DNA of 64,000 nucleotides, from contig BAAAJN010000004.1 in NCBI GenBank assembly GCA_039527025.1, positions 124,001 to 188,000 of the forward strand, given 5' to 3'. The notes under the pieces were generated by a model, which saw nothing but the letters and a program-made list of their open reading frames with translations, had not been told where the DNA came from and did no database searches. Of this stretch, positions 8,590 to 16,624 are shown piece by piece. Positions within the stretch are counted from its first letter, which is position 1; the number at the start of each line of letters is the position of its first letter. The translations under genes and the position numbers were made by a program. Source of the stretch: Microlunatus lacustris (GTDB lineage Bacteria > Actinomycetota > Actinomycetes > Propionibacteriales > Propionibacteriaceae).

Positions 8590-9234
8590 GTGGACGAGGT
8601 CGAGAACGCCTCCGACCTGCCCGGTCAGCCGGACGGCTTCGAGCGGCTCTGGACGCCGCACCGGATGCTCTACATCGGCGGGCAGGACAAGCCGGCCACT
8701 CCGAGCTCGGACGACTGCCCGTTCTGCCGCACCCCCGAGCGGGACGACCGCGCCGGCCTCATCGTGCACCGGGGCGAGCTGGCCTTCGTCGTGCTCAACC
8801 TCTACCCGTACTCGCCCGGCCACGTCCTGGTCTGCCCCTACCGGCACGTCGCCGACTACACCGACCTGACCGACGCCGAGACCGTCGAGGTCGCCGCGCT
8901 CAGCCAGCAGGCGATGCGCGTCGTCCGGGCCGCCAGCGCCCCGCACGGCTTCAACCTGGGGCTCAACCAGGGCGCGGTGGCCGGCGCCGGCATCGCCGCG
9001 CACCTGCACCAGCACGTCGTCCCGCGCTGGGCCGGCGACGCCAACTTCTTGCCCGTCATCGGCCAGACGAAGGCGCTGCCGCAGCTGCTGGACGACACCT
9101 GGCAGGTCATCTCGGCCGCCTGGGAACGGCTCGGCCCTTCGACGGGCTCAGGAAACCGCCCGTCGACGGGCTCAGGACACCGCCCTTCGACGGGCTCAGG
9201 ACACCGCCCTTCGACGGGCTCAGGACACCGCTGA
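8590..9234 (+). CDS. HIT-family protein (Ap4A phosphorylase-like) with repeat-derived C-terminal tail
   Basis: This HIT protein of 214 residues resembles the M. tuberculosis Rv2613c type, with RLWTPHRM near the N-terminus, a middle VLNLYPYSPGHVLVCPYRH, and the histidine triad as HLHQHVVPRW. Members phosphorolyse or hydrolyse dinucleoside polyphosphates such as Ap4A. A GTG at 8557 follows a TAGGGT -10 (8544-8549), but codons 8557-8589 have poor third-position GC. GTG 8590 has AGGAGGG 7-8 bases upstream, so it was chosen. The last 33 residues are repetitive PSTGSGHR units encoded by the 24-bp repeat array at 9135-9230. The stop overlaps the pgsA start by one base. Confidence 0.88.
   Translation: MDEVENASDLPGQPDGFERLWTPHRMLYIGGQDKPATPSSDDCPFCRTPERDDRAGLIVHRGELAFVVLNLYPYSPGHVLVCPYRHVADYTDLTDAETVEVAALSQQAMRVVRAASAPHGFNLGLNQGAVAGAGIAAHLHQHVVPRWAGDANFLPVIGQTKALPQLLDDTWQVISAAWERLGPSTGSGNRPSTGSGHRPSTGSGHRPSTGSGHR
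9135..9230 (+). repeat. Four tandem 24-bp repeats translated as the HIT protein tail
   Basis: Units lie at 9135-9158, 9159-9182, 9183-9206 and 9207-9230. Each contains CCTTCGACGGGCTCAGG (second unit CCGTCGAC) plus a short spacer. The last two are identical and the first two differ at one or two positions. The 24-base period is exactly eight codons, so the array stays in frame and encodes PSTGSGHR-type units. It is the same family as the dispersed intergenic repeats. Confidence 0.92.
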
Positions 9235-9851
9235 TGCTGGAACGGTTCCGCGGGCTGTCCGCGGCGGTCCTCGGGCCCCTGGTCCGGCTGCTGCTGCGGC
9301 TCGGCGTCTCACCCGACCTGGTCACCATCGCGGGCACCGCCGGCGTGGTGCTCGCCTCGCTCATCTGCTTCCCGCAGGGCTGGCTGTGGCAGGGCGCGCT
9401 GGTGGTCACGCTCTTCGTGCTCTCCGACATGCTCGACGGCCAGATGGCCAAGGTCAGCGGCAAGGCGACCAGCTGGGGCGCCTTCCTCGACTCGACGTCG
9501 GACCGGCTGGGCGACGCGGCCGTCTTCGGCGGCATCCTGCTCTACTTCACCTACCAGCAGGGCTCGACGCTGTGGGCGGCCGTCGCGCTGGCCGGACTGG
9601 TGTTCGGGCAGTGGACGTCCTACGTCAAGGCCCGTGCCGAGAGCCTCGGTTTCACCTGCTCCGGCGGGCTGGCGGCCCGGGCGGACCGGCTGGTCATCAT
9701 CTTGGTGGGGACGCTGCTGGCCGGGCTGGGCGTCCCGTACGTGCTGGAGATCGCAGTGGCGCTGCTCGCGCTGGCCAGCATGATCACGGTGGTGCAGCGG
9801 ATCCTGCAGGTGCGCCGCCAGGCGGTGGCTGCCGATGTCGCCCCCGCCTGA
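9234..9851 (+). CDS. pgsA1: Phosphatidylinositol phosphate synthase (CDP-alcohol phosphatidyltransferase)
   Basis: This 205-residue integral membrane enzyme carries the CDP-alcohol phosphotransferase signature from about residue 64: DMLDG, then AK (usually AR), then G, and DSTSD with the last two Asp. About six hydrophobic segments are present. By family and by position between a HIT gene and patA/pimA, it corresponds to mycobacterial PgsA1. That enzyme joins CDP-diacylglycerol and inositol phosphate to make the precursor of phosphatidylinositol at the inner membrane face. The ATG overlaps the HIT stop, and its 3' end overlaps patA by 17 bases. Confidence 0.9.
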   Translation: MLERFRGLSAAVLGPLVRLLLRLGVSPDLVTIAGTAGVVLASLICFPQGWLWQGALVVTLFVLSDMLDGQMAKVSGKATSWGAFLDSTSDRLGDAAVFGGILLYFTYQQGSTLWAAVALAGLVFGQWTSYVKARAESLGFTCSGGLAARADRLVIILVGTLLAGLGVPYVLEIAVALLALASMITVVQRILQVRRQAVAADVAPA

Positions 9852-10764
9852 GGGCCTCCCTCGACGGCTCGCCGACCACGCCCGCGACGCCGCCCTGCGC
9901 GCCCTGCACCGGACCGGTTGGCGGTTCGCCGCCCGGGTGCCGCGACCGGTCGTCCGGGTCGTCGCCGCGGTCGGTGCCCGGCTGGCAGTCCGTCGCGGCG
10001 GGCCCCACGTCGCCACCCTGCGGCGCAACCTGACCCTGGCCACCGGCGGGCACGCTCCCGACACGCTGGTCCGGGCGGGCCTGGAGTCCTACCTGCGCAC
10101 CTTCTGGGAGGTGCTGGCCCTGCCCGGCTGGGGTCGCGCGGCCCTCCTCGCCCGCGTCCGCACCGAGGGGGAGGAGCGGCTGCGGACCGCCTTCGCCGGA
10201 CCCGGCTGCGTGGTCGCCCTGCCGCACAGCGGCAACTGGGACCTGGCTGGCGCCTGGGCGTGCAGCACCGGCATGCCGGTCAGCACCGTGGCCGAGCAGC
10301 TGTCCGAGGCCGAGTTCGAAGCCTTCCTCGCCTTCCGCCGCAGCCTGGGCATGGAGGTCCTCTCGCACCGCGACCGCGGCGCCATCCCAGCCCTGGCCGC
10401 CGCCCTGCGCCGCGGCCGATTGGTCTGCCTGGTCGCCGACCGCGACCTGGACGGCACCGGCGTGCCGGTCCGCTGGGGCGACCTGCCCGTCACGGTGCCC
10501 GCCGGGCCGGCGATGGTCGCCCGCCGCACCGGCGCGGTCCTGCTGCCTGCGGTCTGCCGCTACGACGGCGACCAGATGGTCATCCGGTTCGGGCAGCCGG
10601 TGCCCGCGCGACCGGGCCGGGACGGGCTGGTGGCGATGACCCAGGACGTCGTCGACTTCTTCGCCACCCAGATCGCCGTGGCGCCGCAGGACTGGCACAT
10701 GCTGCAGCCGTTCTTCTCCGCTGACCGCGCCGGGGCACGCTCTGCCGGGTGGGGGCCGGCATGA
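9835..10764 (+). CDS. patA: Phosphatidylinositol mannoside acyltransferase (LpxL/PatA family)
   Basis: The 309-residue protein belongs to the LpxL/HtrB lipid acyltransferase family. The catalytic HX4D motif appears as HSGNWD near residue 131, and the later VCLVADRDLDGTGVPV block is also typical. It is the counterpart of Rv2611c, which acylates the mannose added by PimA. The ATG at 9835 lies inside the end of pgsA1, and its stop overlaps pimA as ATGA, so pgsA1-patA-pimA are probably translationally coupled. It is expected to act at the cytoplasmic membrane face. Confidence 0.9.
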   Translation: MSPPPEGLPRRLADHARDAALRALHRTGWRFAARVPRPVVRVVAAVGARLAVRRGGPHVATLRRNLTLATGGHAPDTLVRAGLESYLRTFWEVLALPGWGRAALLARVRTEGEERLRTAFAGPGCVVALPHSGNWDLAGAWACSTGMPVSTVAEQLSEAEFEAFLAFRRSLGMEVLSHRDRGAIPALAAALRRGRLVCLVADRDLDGTGVPVRWGDLPVTVPAGPAMVARRTGAVLLPAVCRYDGDQMVIRFGQPVPARPGRDGLVAMTQDVVDFFATQIAVAPQDWHMLQPFFSADRAGARSAGWGPA

Positions 10765-11948
10765 CCGCCCGGCCGCTGCGCGTCGGGCTGGTCTGCCCCT
10801 ACTCCTTCGACCACCCCGGCGGCGTGCAGAACCACGTGCTGGGCCTGGCGCAGCACCTGCGCAGCCAGGGCCACGAGCCGTTCGTGCTGGGCCTCGGTCA
10901 GCCCGAGCTGCCGCGCGCGCTGGCTCGACGCTTCACCTCGGCCGGTTCGGCGGTGCCGGTCCGCTACAACGGCTCCGTCGCCCGGGTGCGGTTCGGCCCG
11001 GGCAGCGCGGCCCGCGCGCGCCGCTGGCTGGCCGCGGGGGCCTTCGACGTCCTCCACGTGCACGAGCCGCTGACGCCCAGCATCTCCATCTTGGCGCTGT
11101 GGGCCGCGGCCGTTCCGGTGGTGGCCACCTTCCACACCGCCACCCCGCGGTCGCGCTCCATGCAGCTGGCCGGCAGCACCCTGCGCGGCACGGTCGCCAA
11201 GCTGGCGGCGGGCATCGCGGTCTCCGAGCCGGCGGCGCGGGTGGTCCGCCGCTACCTCGGCCGCGACCCGCAGGTCATCCCGAACGGGTTCCGCTACGCC
11301 GAGTTCGGCGGCGGCCACCACCCGACCGGGAGCTGGCGGGGCGGGGACCGCCCGCGGCTGGTCTTCCTCGGCCGGGTCGAGGAGCCGCGGAAGGGCCTGG
11401 ACGTGCTGATGGCCGCGCTGCCAGCGGTGCGAGCCGTGCACCCCGACCTCGAGGTCGTCGTGGCCGGGCGGGGGCACCGGGCGCTGCCGGACTGGGTGCG
11501 CCGCGAGACCTCGGTGACCGACGCCGAGAAGGTCGCCCTGCTGGCCGGGGCCGACGTCTTCGTCGCCCCGCACACCGCGCGGGAGAGCTTCGGCATCGTC
11601 CTCCTGGAGGCGATGGCCAGCGGCGCCCCGGTGGTGGCCTCCGACCTGCCGGCCTTCACCTCGCTGCTGGCCCACGACCGCGGGAGCAGCGCGGGGGTGG
11701 GCACCCTGTTCCCGAACGGCGACCCCAGGGCTCTGGCCGGTGCTGTGCTCGACGTGCTGCGGTCCCGCGACGCCGTCGGCGCCGAACGAGGCCGCCGGCA
11801 CGCCCGCCGGTTCGACTGGTCGGTGGTGGGCCCGGCCGTGGAGGACGTCTACCAGCGGGTGCTCGAACCGGAGGTCACCCTGGGCGTGGAAGCGCCCTCG
11901 CAGGACGCGGTCCGGGCGCTGACGGTGCCGCGACGGACCGCGTCCTGA
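10761..11948 (+). CDS. pimA: Phosphatidyl-myo-inositol mannosyltransferase (GT4 family)
   Basis: The 395-residue GT-B glycosyltransferase of family GT4 starts with the typical LVCPYSFDHPGGVQNHV segment. It contains HVHEPLTPS and TFHTATPRS, and the C-terminal nucleotide-sugar site has the E-x7-E motif in ESFGIVLLEAMASG. PimA transfers the first mannose from GDP-mannose to phosphatidylinositol on the cytoplasmic side of the membrane. ATG 10761 overlaps the patA stop and is preferred to the upstream in-frame GTG 10749. A hairpin at 11968 closes the operon. Confidence 0.93.
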   Translation: MTARPLRVGLVCPYSFDHPGGVQNHVLGLAQHLRSQGHEPFVLGLGQPELPRALARRFTSAGSAVPVRYNGSVARVRFGPGSAARARRWLAAGAFDVLHVHEPLTPSISILALWAAAVPVVATFHTATPRSRSMQLAGSTLRGTVAKLAAGIAVSEPAARVVRRYLGRDPQVIPNGFRYAEFGGGHHPTGSWRGGDRPRLVFLGRVEEPRKGLDVLMAALPAVRAVHPDLEVVVAGRGHRALPDWVRRETSVTDAEKVALLAGADVFVAPHTARESFGIVLLEAMASGAPVVASDLPAFTSLLAHDRGSSAGVGTLFPNGDPRALAGAVLDVLRSRDAVGAERGRRHARRFDWSVVGPAVEDVYQRVLEPEVTLGVEAPSQDAVRALTVPRRTAS

Positions 11949-11967
11949 AGCGCCGGACACGGCCGTG

Positions 11968-11986
11968 AGGTCGGCCGTGCCGACCT
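11968..11986 (+). terminator. Hairpin after pimA
   Basis: AGGTCGGC (11968-11975) pairs perfectly with GCCGACCT (11979-11986) across a 3-base loop, 20 bases after the pimA stop. There is no T-tract, as is usual at this GC content. Confidence 0.6.
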
Positions 11987-11994
11987 GAGGCCAC

Positions 11995-12000
11995 TAACCT
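11995..12000 (+). promoter_or_regulatory. -10 element for leaderless pgsA2
   Basis: TAACCT is followed by exactly 6 bases and then GTG 12007, so the transcript probably begins at or next to the start codon. It lies directly behind the pimA terminator hairpin. Confidence 0.55.
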
Positions 12001-12006
12001 GGCGTG

Positions 12007-12696
12007 GTGACCGGGGACCAGCCGGGTGGGCGGACGCGGCCCGCCGACGACGACGGCCTGCCGCTGCCCGCGGCCGGAGCCGTCGGGCTCGTCGGCCCGG
12101 CGGACGAGGGTGCGCCCACCTGGGACACCGACCGGGTGTGGACCCTGCCGAACGTGCTCAGCCTCCTCCGGCTGGCCGGGGTGCCCCTGATGGTGTGGCT
12201 GATCCTGGGTCCGCACCACGACCTGCTGGCGGTCGGGGTGCTCGCCGTGGCCGGGTTCACCGACTGGCTGGACGGGTTCCTGGCTCGGCGCTGGCACCAG
12301 ACGTCCCGGATCGGGCAGATGCTCGACCCGGTCGCCGACCGGCTCTACATCCTCGCCGTCGTGCTCTGCCTCGCTGTCCGTGACGTCGTCCCGTGGTGGG
12401 TGGTGGCCCTGCTCGTGGCCCGCGACGTGATGATCACCGCGCTGGTCCCGCTGCTGCGCACCCGCGGCTACTCCTCGCTGCCGGTGCACTTCCTGGGCAA
12501 GGCGGCGACCTTCAACCTGCTCTACGCCTTCCCGCTGATCCTGCTCGGCGCCGACGACGGCCTCGGCTGGGGGATCGCCGGGGTGCTCGGCTGGGCCTTC
12601 GCGCTGTGGGGGGTCGGCCTGTACTGGTGGGCAGGGCTGCTCTACCTCGTCCAGACCCTGGGTCTGCTCCGCGACGGCCGGAGCCGAGCAGGATGA
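12007..12696 (+). CDS. pgsA2: CDP-alcohol phosphatidyltransferase (PgsA2-like)
   Basis: This membrane protein of 229 residues carries a full CDP-alcohol phosphotransferase motif from about residue 85: DWLDG, FLARRW, G and DPVADR. Its hydrophilic N-terminus of about 45 residues precedes five to six membrane segments. By position before DUF881-sbp-DUF881-gcvH it matches Rv1822, annotated as a PgsA-type phosphatidylglycerophosphate or cardiolipin synthase. The acceptor alcohol cannot be read from sequence alone. GTG codons occur at 12004 and 12007; the -10 spacing favours 12007. Confidence 0.85.
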   Translation: MTGDQPGGRTRPADDDGLPLPAAGAVGLVGPADEGAPTWDTDRVWTLPNVLSLLRLAGVPLMVWLILGPHHDLLAVGVLAVAGFTDWLDGFLARRWHQTSRIGQMLDPVADRLYILAVVLCLAVRDVVPWWVVALLVARDVMITALVPLLRTRGYSSLPVHFLGKAATFNLLYAFPLILLGADDGLGWGIAGVLGWAFALWGVGLYWWAGLLYLVQTLGLLRDGRSRAG

Positions 12697-12703
12697 GGTC
12701 CCG

Positions 12704-13540
12704 ATGACCGCTCCCGCACCGCCCACCCGCCCTGCAGACGCCCGCCCCGTCGACGCGAGCATGGACCTGCTGCTGCAGGTGATCCGGCAACCGGTCGACC
12801 CCGACTACGCGACGGCCGCCGCCCGGGGCACCTCGTCGTCGCGCCGGCACTGGCTGTTCGGCGTCGTCGCGGTCGTGGTCGGCGTGATGTTCGCCGTCGC
12901 CTCCGTGCAGACCACGCGTTCGGCCCCGGCCCTGGAGTCCGAGCGCGCCAGCCTGATCGACCGCGTCCAGGCGGCCGAGCGCCAGCAGGACGGCCTCCGA
13001 GCCCGGGCCACCGATCTGTCGGAGGAGATCGGCATCCTCCGTGCCGCCGCCCTCGGCGGGGACGCCACGGCCCAGCGGCTGGAGCGGGAGATCGCCACCC
13101 TCGGCCCGGTGACCGGCTTGGTCGCGGTGACCGGGCCCGGCGTCGTCGTGGTCGTCGACGACGCGCCCGAGCCGGCCGACGGCTCCGAACCGGGTGACCG
13201 GGTGCTCGACCTCGACCTGCAGCTCCTCGCCAACGGGCTCTGGCGGGCGGGTGCCGAGGCGGTGGCCGTCAACGGGCACCGGCTGTCCTCGCTGACCGCG
13301 ATCCGCAGCGCCGGGGACGCCATCACCGTCGACTACCGGTCCCTGACCCGCCCCTACCGGGTCGAGGCCATCGGCGACCCCCGGACCCTGCCGGCCCGTC
13401 TCGCCGAGTCCCCGGCCGGGGCGTGGTGGCACGACCTGGAGCAGAACCGGGGCCTGCGCTACGAGCTGGGGGAGGCCCGCGAGCTGACCCTCCCGGCCGA
13501 CCCGGGCGTGGCCCTGCGCTGGGCGGAGGTGCCCTCGTGA
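12704..13540 (+). CDS. DUF881 family membrane protein (Rv1823-like)
   Basis: The 278-residue protein has a cytoplasmic N-terminus of about 48 residues and one transmembrane helix (HWLFGVVAVVVGVMFAVASV). A coiled-coil stretch follows (about 75-120), then the DUF881 domain containing VTGPGVVVVVDDAP and NGLWRAGAEAVAVNGHRL. Its role is unknown; the family sits in a conserved actinobacterial and firmicute neighbourhood with sbp. ATG 12704 follows pgsA2 by 7 bases, and its stop overlaps sbp by the GTGA arrangement. Confidence 0.9.
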   Translation: MTAPAPPTRPADARPVDASMDLLLQVIRQPVDPDYATAAARGTSSSRRHWLFGVVAVVVGVMFAVASVQTTRSAPALESERASLIDRVQAAERQQDGLRARATDLSEEIGILRAAALGGDATAQRLEREIATLGPVTGLVAVTGPGVVVVVDDAPEPADGSEPGDRVLDLDLQLLANGLWRAGAEAVAVNGHRLSSLTAIRSAGDAITVDYRSLTRPYRVEAIGDPRTLPARLAESPAGAWWHDLEQNRGLRYELGEARELTLPADPGVALRWAEVPS

Positions 13541-13869
13541 TCCCGCTCCTCGGCCTGCTGGCCGGCATCGTCGTCGGACTGGTGCTGGAGCCGAACGTGC
13601 CGCTGGTCCTGCAGCCCTACCTGCCGATCGCCATCGTCGCTGCGATGGACGCCCTGTTCGGCGCGTTCCGCGCCTACCTGGAAGGCAACTTCAGCGACAA
13701 GGTCTTCGTCGTCTCCTTCGTCTCCAACGTGCTGATCGCCGCGGCGATCGTCTACGTCGGCGACCAGATCGGGGTGGGCTCGCAGCTGTCGACCGGTGTC
13801 GTGGTGGTGCTCGGCATCCGGATCTTCACCAACGTCGCCGCCATCCGGCGGGCCCTGTTCCATGCCTAG
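13537..13869 (+). CDS. sbp: Small basic protein (Sbp, DUF1290)
   Basis: The 110-residue membrane protein with about three helices contains the highly conserved segment YLPIAIVAAMDALFGAFRA and ends in RIFTNVAAIRRALF. This is the Sbp/DUF1290 family, found next to division genes in Gram-positive bacteria and between two DUF881 genes in actinobacteria. GTG 13537 was chosen because it overlaps the previous stop and starts at VIPLLGLLAG; upstream in-frame sequence is a shadow of the DUF881 gene. Its molecular role is not established. Confidence 0.92.
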   Translation: MIPLLGLLAGIVVGLVLEPNVPLVLQPYLPIAIVAAMDALFGAFRAYLEGNFSDKVFVVSFVSNVLIAAAIVYVGDQIGVGSQLSTGVVVVLGIRIFTNVAAIRRALFHA

Positions 13870-14761
13870 CCGGCGTCGGCCCGCGGCCAGCCCGCCACCG
13901 GCAGGTCGGCGGCTGCAGGCTCTGCGGCGCAGCCAGCGCAGGCTGGCCGGGGACGACTCGACCGGCGGTCCCGCTGCCTCCTCGAGCGGCGGAGCGCCGG
14001 CCGGGGCGACGCCGCCGCGACGGTCGACCGGTCTGCGCCGGCTGTGGCGCTCGCTGGTCTCGCCCGGCCGCGGCCAGATCATCGCCGCGGTCATCCTGTT
14101 CGTGGTCGGCATGGGCGGGGTGATGCAGATCCGGATCAACACCGCCGACGACGCCTACACCAGCGCGCGCCGCGAGGACCTCATCCAGCTGCTCGACGGC
14201 CTGGGGTCGGAGTCGCGCCGGCTGGAGAGCGAGATCGCCGACCTCGAGCGCACCCGGGCCGAGCTGCAGTCCGGCGCCGACACCCAGCGGGTGGCGCGCT
14301 CGGAGGCGCAACGGCGGACTGAGGAGCTGGGCATCCTGGCCGGCACCGCCCCGGCGGAGGGTCCGGGGATCCGGATGCGGATCGCCGACCCCGCCGGCAA
14401 GGTGGACGCCGACGTGCTGCTCGACGCCGTCGAGGAGATGCGGGACGCGGGGGCAGAGGTGATCGAGGTCAACGACTCCATCCGGGTGGTGGCCTCCACC
14501 TGGTTCGGTGCCGATGCGTCCGGGCTGGTCATCGACGGCCGCCCGGTCAGCCGGCCGATCACCTTCGAGGTCATCGGCGACCCGCACAGCCTGGAGGAGG
14601 GCGCCCGGTTCCGTGGCGGTCTGGTGAGCGAGATCACCGGGGCCGGGATCGGCGGCCAGGTGCAGATCGACCGGCTCGAACGGGTGGTCGTGGAGTCCTT
14701 GCACCCCGCGCGCGAGAATCAGTACGCTCAGCCCGCATCGCCACCGCCCACCCCGCGGTGA
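13862..14761 (+). CDS. DUF881 family membrane protein (Rv1825-like)
   Basis: This second DUF881 protein (299 residues) has a long, Pro/Arg/Ser-rich cytoplasmic N-terminus of about 70 residues. One transmembrane helix (IIAAVILFVVGMGGVMQI) and a coiled coil follow. The DUF881 core has PGIRMRIADPAGKVDADVLL and AGAEVIEVNDSIRVVA. ATG 13862 overlaps the end of sbp by 8 bases; the upstream ORF extension is out-of-frame shadow of sbp. The two DUF881 proteins probably work as a pair around Sbp (inference from conserved gene order). Confidence 0.9.
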   Translation: MPSRRRPAASPPPAGRRLQALRRSQRRLAGDDSTGGPAASSSGGAPAGATPPRRSTGLRRLWRSLVSPGRGQIIAAVILFVVGMGGVMQIRINTADDAYTSARREDLIQLLDGLGSESRRLESEIADLERTRAELQSGADTQRVARSEAQRRTEELGILAGTAPAEGPGIRMRIADPAGKVDADVLLDAVEEMRDAGAEVIEVNDSIRVVASTWFGADASGLVIDGRPVSRPITFEVIGDPHSLEEGARFRGGLVSEITGAGIGGQVQIDRLERVVVESLHPARENQYAQPASPPPTPR

Positions 14762-14807
14762 CCCCGGCCCCGGCCGCCCTCCCACGAACTCCAGGAGCCC
14801 CGACGTC

Positions 14808-15194
14808 GTGCCCGATTACCCCGAAGACCTCAAGTACTCCGCCGACCACGAGTGGGTGCGCAGCGGCAACGGGTCGACCGTGCGCGTGGGCATCACCGAG
14901 TACGCCGCCGACCAGCTCGGCGACATCGTCTTCGTCTCCCTGCCGACCGTCGGCGACCCGGTCGCCGCCGGCGACTCGTGCGGCGAGCTGGAGTCGACCA
15001 AGAGCGTGTCGGACGTCTTCTCCCCGGTCTCGGGCACGGTGACCGCGGTCAACGAGGTGCTCGAAGGCAGCCCGGAGACCGTCAACGGCGACCCCTACGG
15101 CGACGGCTGGCTGTTCGAGGTCGACCTCGACGCCGACACCGACCTGGAGGACCTGATGGACGCCGACGCCTACGCCGAGCAGGCCGCGGGCTAG
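14808..15194 (+). CDS. gcvH: Glycine cleavage system H protein
   Basis: This 128-residue lipoyl carrier protein starts with PDYPEDLKYSADHEWVR and has the lipoylation Lys in ELESTKSVSD (about residue 64). It shuttles the aminomethyl group between the P, T and L proteins of glycine cleavage. The GTG start is set by the conserved N-terminus. The H protein is separated from gcvP by garA, MerR and DUF151 genes, exactly as in mycobacteria; no gcvT is in the window. Confidence 0.96.
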   Translation: MPDYPEDLKYSADHEWVRSGNGSTVRVGITEYAADQLGDIVFVSLPTVGDPVAAGDSCGELESTKSVSDVFSPVSGTVTAVNEVLEGSPETVNGDPYGDGWLFEVDLDADTDLEDLMDADAYAEQAAG

Positions 15195-15285
15195 CAGCAC
15201 GGTCCGCCCAGACCTCGACCTCCCCCTTAGACTCGGAGTTCCGGTCCGTCCGCGGACCTCGAGTCTCGATCGAAAGCCGACCCTC

Positions 15286-15831
15286 ATGCCGTTCTGCACC
15301 AACTGTGGTCACGACAACCCGGATGGCAGCAACTTCTGCGGTCAGTGCGGCGCCGCGCTGAACGTGCCGCCCGCGCACTCGACCCCGCGTCCGAGCACGG
15401 CTGCGCGCCCGGACGCGGGGGAGCGTCCGCCGACCGGTGAGACCACCCGCACCATGCCGGCGGTGGTCGAGGAGCGCGACGCCGAGCCGCTCGCGCCCGA
15501 CGAGGAGGCGGCCGTCGACGCGCTGCCGACGGGGTCGGCGCTGCTGATCGTGCAGCGCGGCGCCAACGCGGGCAGCCGCTTCCTGCTCAACACCGAGCGC
15601 TCGACGGTGGGCCGGCACCCCGACTCCGACATCTTCCTGGACGACATCTCGGTCTCCCGCCGGCACGCGGTGTTCCTCCGCACCACCGGCGGCACCCAGG
15701 TCCGGGACGAGGGCAGCCTGAACGGCACCTACGTCAACCGCCAGCTGGTCGACGAGGTGCTGCTGCAGCACGGGGACGAGGTCCAGATCGGCAAGTTCCG
15801 CCTGGTCTTCTACGGGAGCGCGCAGGGCTGA
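15286..15831 (+). CDS. garA: GarA/OdhI-type FHA protein with N-terminal zinc ribbon
   Basis: The 181-residue protein has three parts. A zinc ribbon lies at residues 4-24 (CTNC then CGQC). A linker contains GETTRTMPAV, positioned like the phosphorylatable Thr-Thr of mycobacterial GarA. The C-terminal FHA domain (about 85-178) has GRHPDSDIFLDD, SVSRRHA and GSLNGTYVN. GarA/OdhI proteins inhibit 2-oxoglutarate dehydrogenase and act on glutamate metabolism when unphosphorylated; PknB/PknG-type kinases switch them off. M. tuberculosis GarA lacks the zinc ribbon. A -10 candidate TAGACT at 15228-15233 implies a leader of about 46 bases. Confidence 0.92.
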   Translation: MPFCTNCGHDNPDGSNFCGQCGAALNVPPAHSTPRPSTAARPDAGERPPTGETTRTMPAVVEERDAEPLAPDEEAAVDALPTGSALLIVQRGANAGSRFLLNTERSTVGRHPDSDIFLDDISVSRRHAVFLRTTGGTQVRDEGSLNGTYVNRQLVDEVLLQHGDEVQIGKFRLVFYGSAQG

Positions 15832-15839
15832 GCGCACCG

Positions 15840-16571
15840 ATGTCGTCCGAGCCCAGCAGCAGTCCCGGGGTCTCCCGCAGCATCGGCCAGGTCCTGGCCG
15901 CGCTGAAGGCGGACTTCCCCGAGGTCTCCATCTCCAAGATCCGGTTCCTCGAGTCCGAGGGCCTGATCGCCCCCGAGCGCGCGCCGTCCGGCTACCGCCG
16001 CTACGCCGAGCACGACCTGGAGCGGCTCCGCTACGTGCTTGCGGTGCAGCGCGACCACTACCTGCCGCTCAAGGTGATCAAGGAGCACCTCGCCCTGATG
16101 GACCGGGGGGAGGCGCCTCCGCCGGTGCCCGCTCTGGACCCCCGCGCTGCCGGCCGGTCCGAGGCCGCGCCGGCGGGCGAGACCCGACCGGCAGCGCCGG
16201 CCACCCCACCGCCGCCGCCCAAGCCGCCGGTGCGGATGACCCGCGCCGACCTGCTGGAGGCCAGCGGGCTCACCGACGCGGCGCTGACCGAGCTGGAGCG
16301 CACCCAGATCGTCCAGCCCCGGCGCGGCACCTACTACGGCCGGGACGCGCTGACGCTGGCCATCGCCGCCCGGCGGATGGCCGAGTACGGCATCGACGGC
16401 CGGCACCTGCGGGCGTTCAAGATGTCGGCCGACCGCGAGGTGGGGCTGGTGGAGCAGGCCATCGCGCCGCACCTGCGCCGCGCCGGCGGCAACCGGGACG
16501 TCCAGGGGGAGGTCACCCAGCTGGTGATCAGCTTCCACGCGGCGCTCGTGCGCACCGCGATGGAGCGCTGA
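15840..16571 (+). CDS. MerR-family transcriptional regulator (Rv1828-like)
   Basis: The 243-residue protein has an N-terminal winged helix-turn-helix (ISKIRFLESEGLIAPERAP, then SGYRRYAEHDLERL). A Pro/Ala-rich linker (about 105-130) and a second helical domain with VRMTRADLLEASGL follow. It has no metal-binding Cys cluster, so it is not a mercury-type sensor. Orthologues sit between garA and DUF151 in many actinobacteria. ATG 15840 begins 8 bases after garA, which suggests co-transcription. A GC-rich hairpin follows at 16583. Confidence 0.88.
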   Translation: MSSEPSSSPGVSRSIGQVLAALKADFPEVSISKIRFLESEGLIAPERAPSGYRRYAEHDLERLRYVLAVQRDHYLPLKVIKEHLALMDRGEAPPPVPALDPRAAGRSEAAPAGETRPAAPATPPPPPKPPVRMTRADLLEASGLTDAALTELERTQIVQPRRGTYYGRDALTLAIAARRMAEYGIDGRHLRAFKMSADREVGLVEQAIAPHLRRAGGNRDVQGEVTQLVISFHAALVRTAMER

Positions 16572-16582
16572 GCCGAGCCGCA

Positions 16583-16604
16583 GCCCCCGGTCGAGGCCGG
16601 GGGC
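16583..16604 (+). terminator. Hairpin after the first MerR gene
   Basis: GCCCCCGG (16583-16590) pairs perfectly with CCGGGGGC (16597-16604) around a 6-base loop, 12 bases after the stop. It separates garA-merR transcription from the leaderless DUF151 promoter. Confidence 0.6.
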
Positions 16605-16612
16605 CGCCGACG

Positions 16613-16618
16613 TAGGGT
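16613..16618 (+). promoter_or_regulatory. -10 element for leaderless DUF151 gene
   Basis: TAGGGT is followed by 6 bases and then ATG 16625. Confidence 0.55.
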
Positions 16619-16624
16619 TGGGCC

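Noticed and set aside
9135..9230. CRISPR array
   Set aside because: The 24-bp units are directly adjacent with no unique spacers, lie inside an open reading frame, and have no cas genes nearby.
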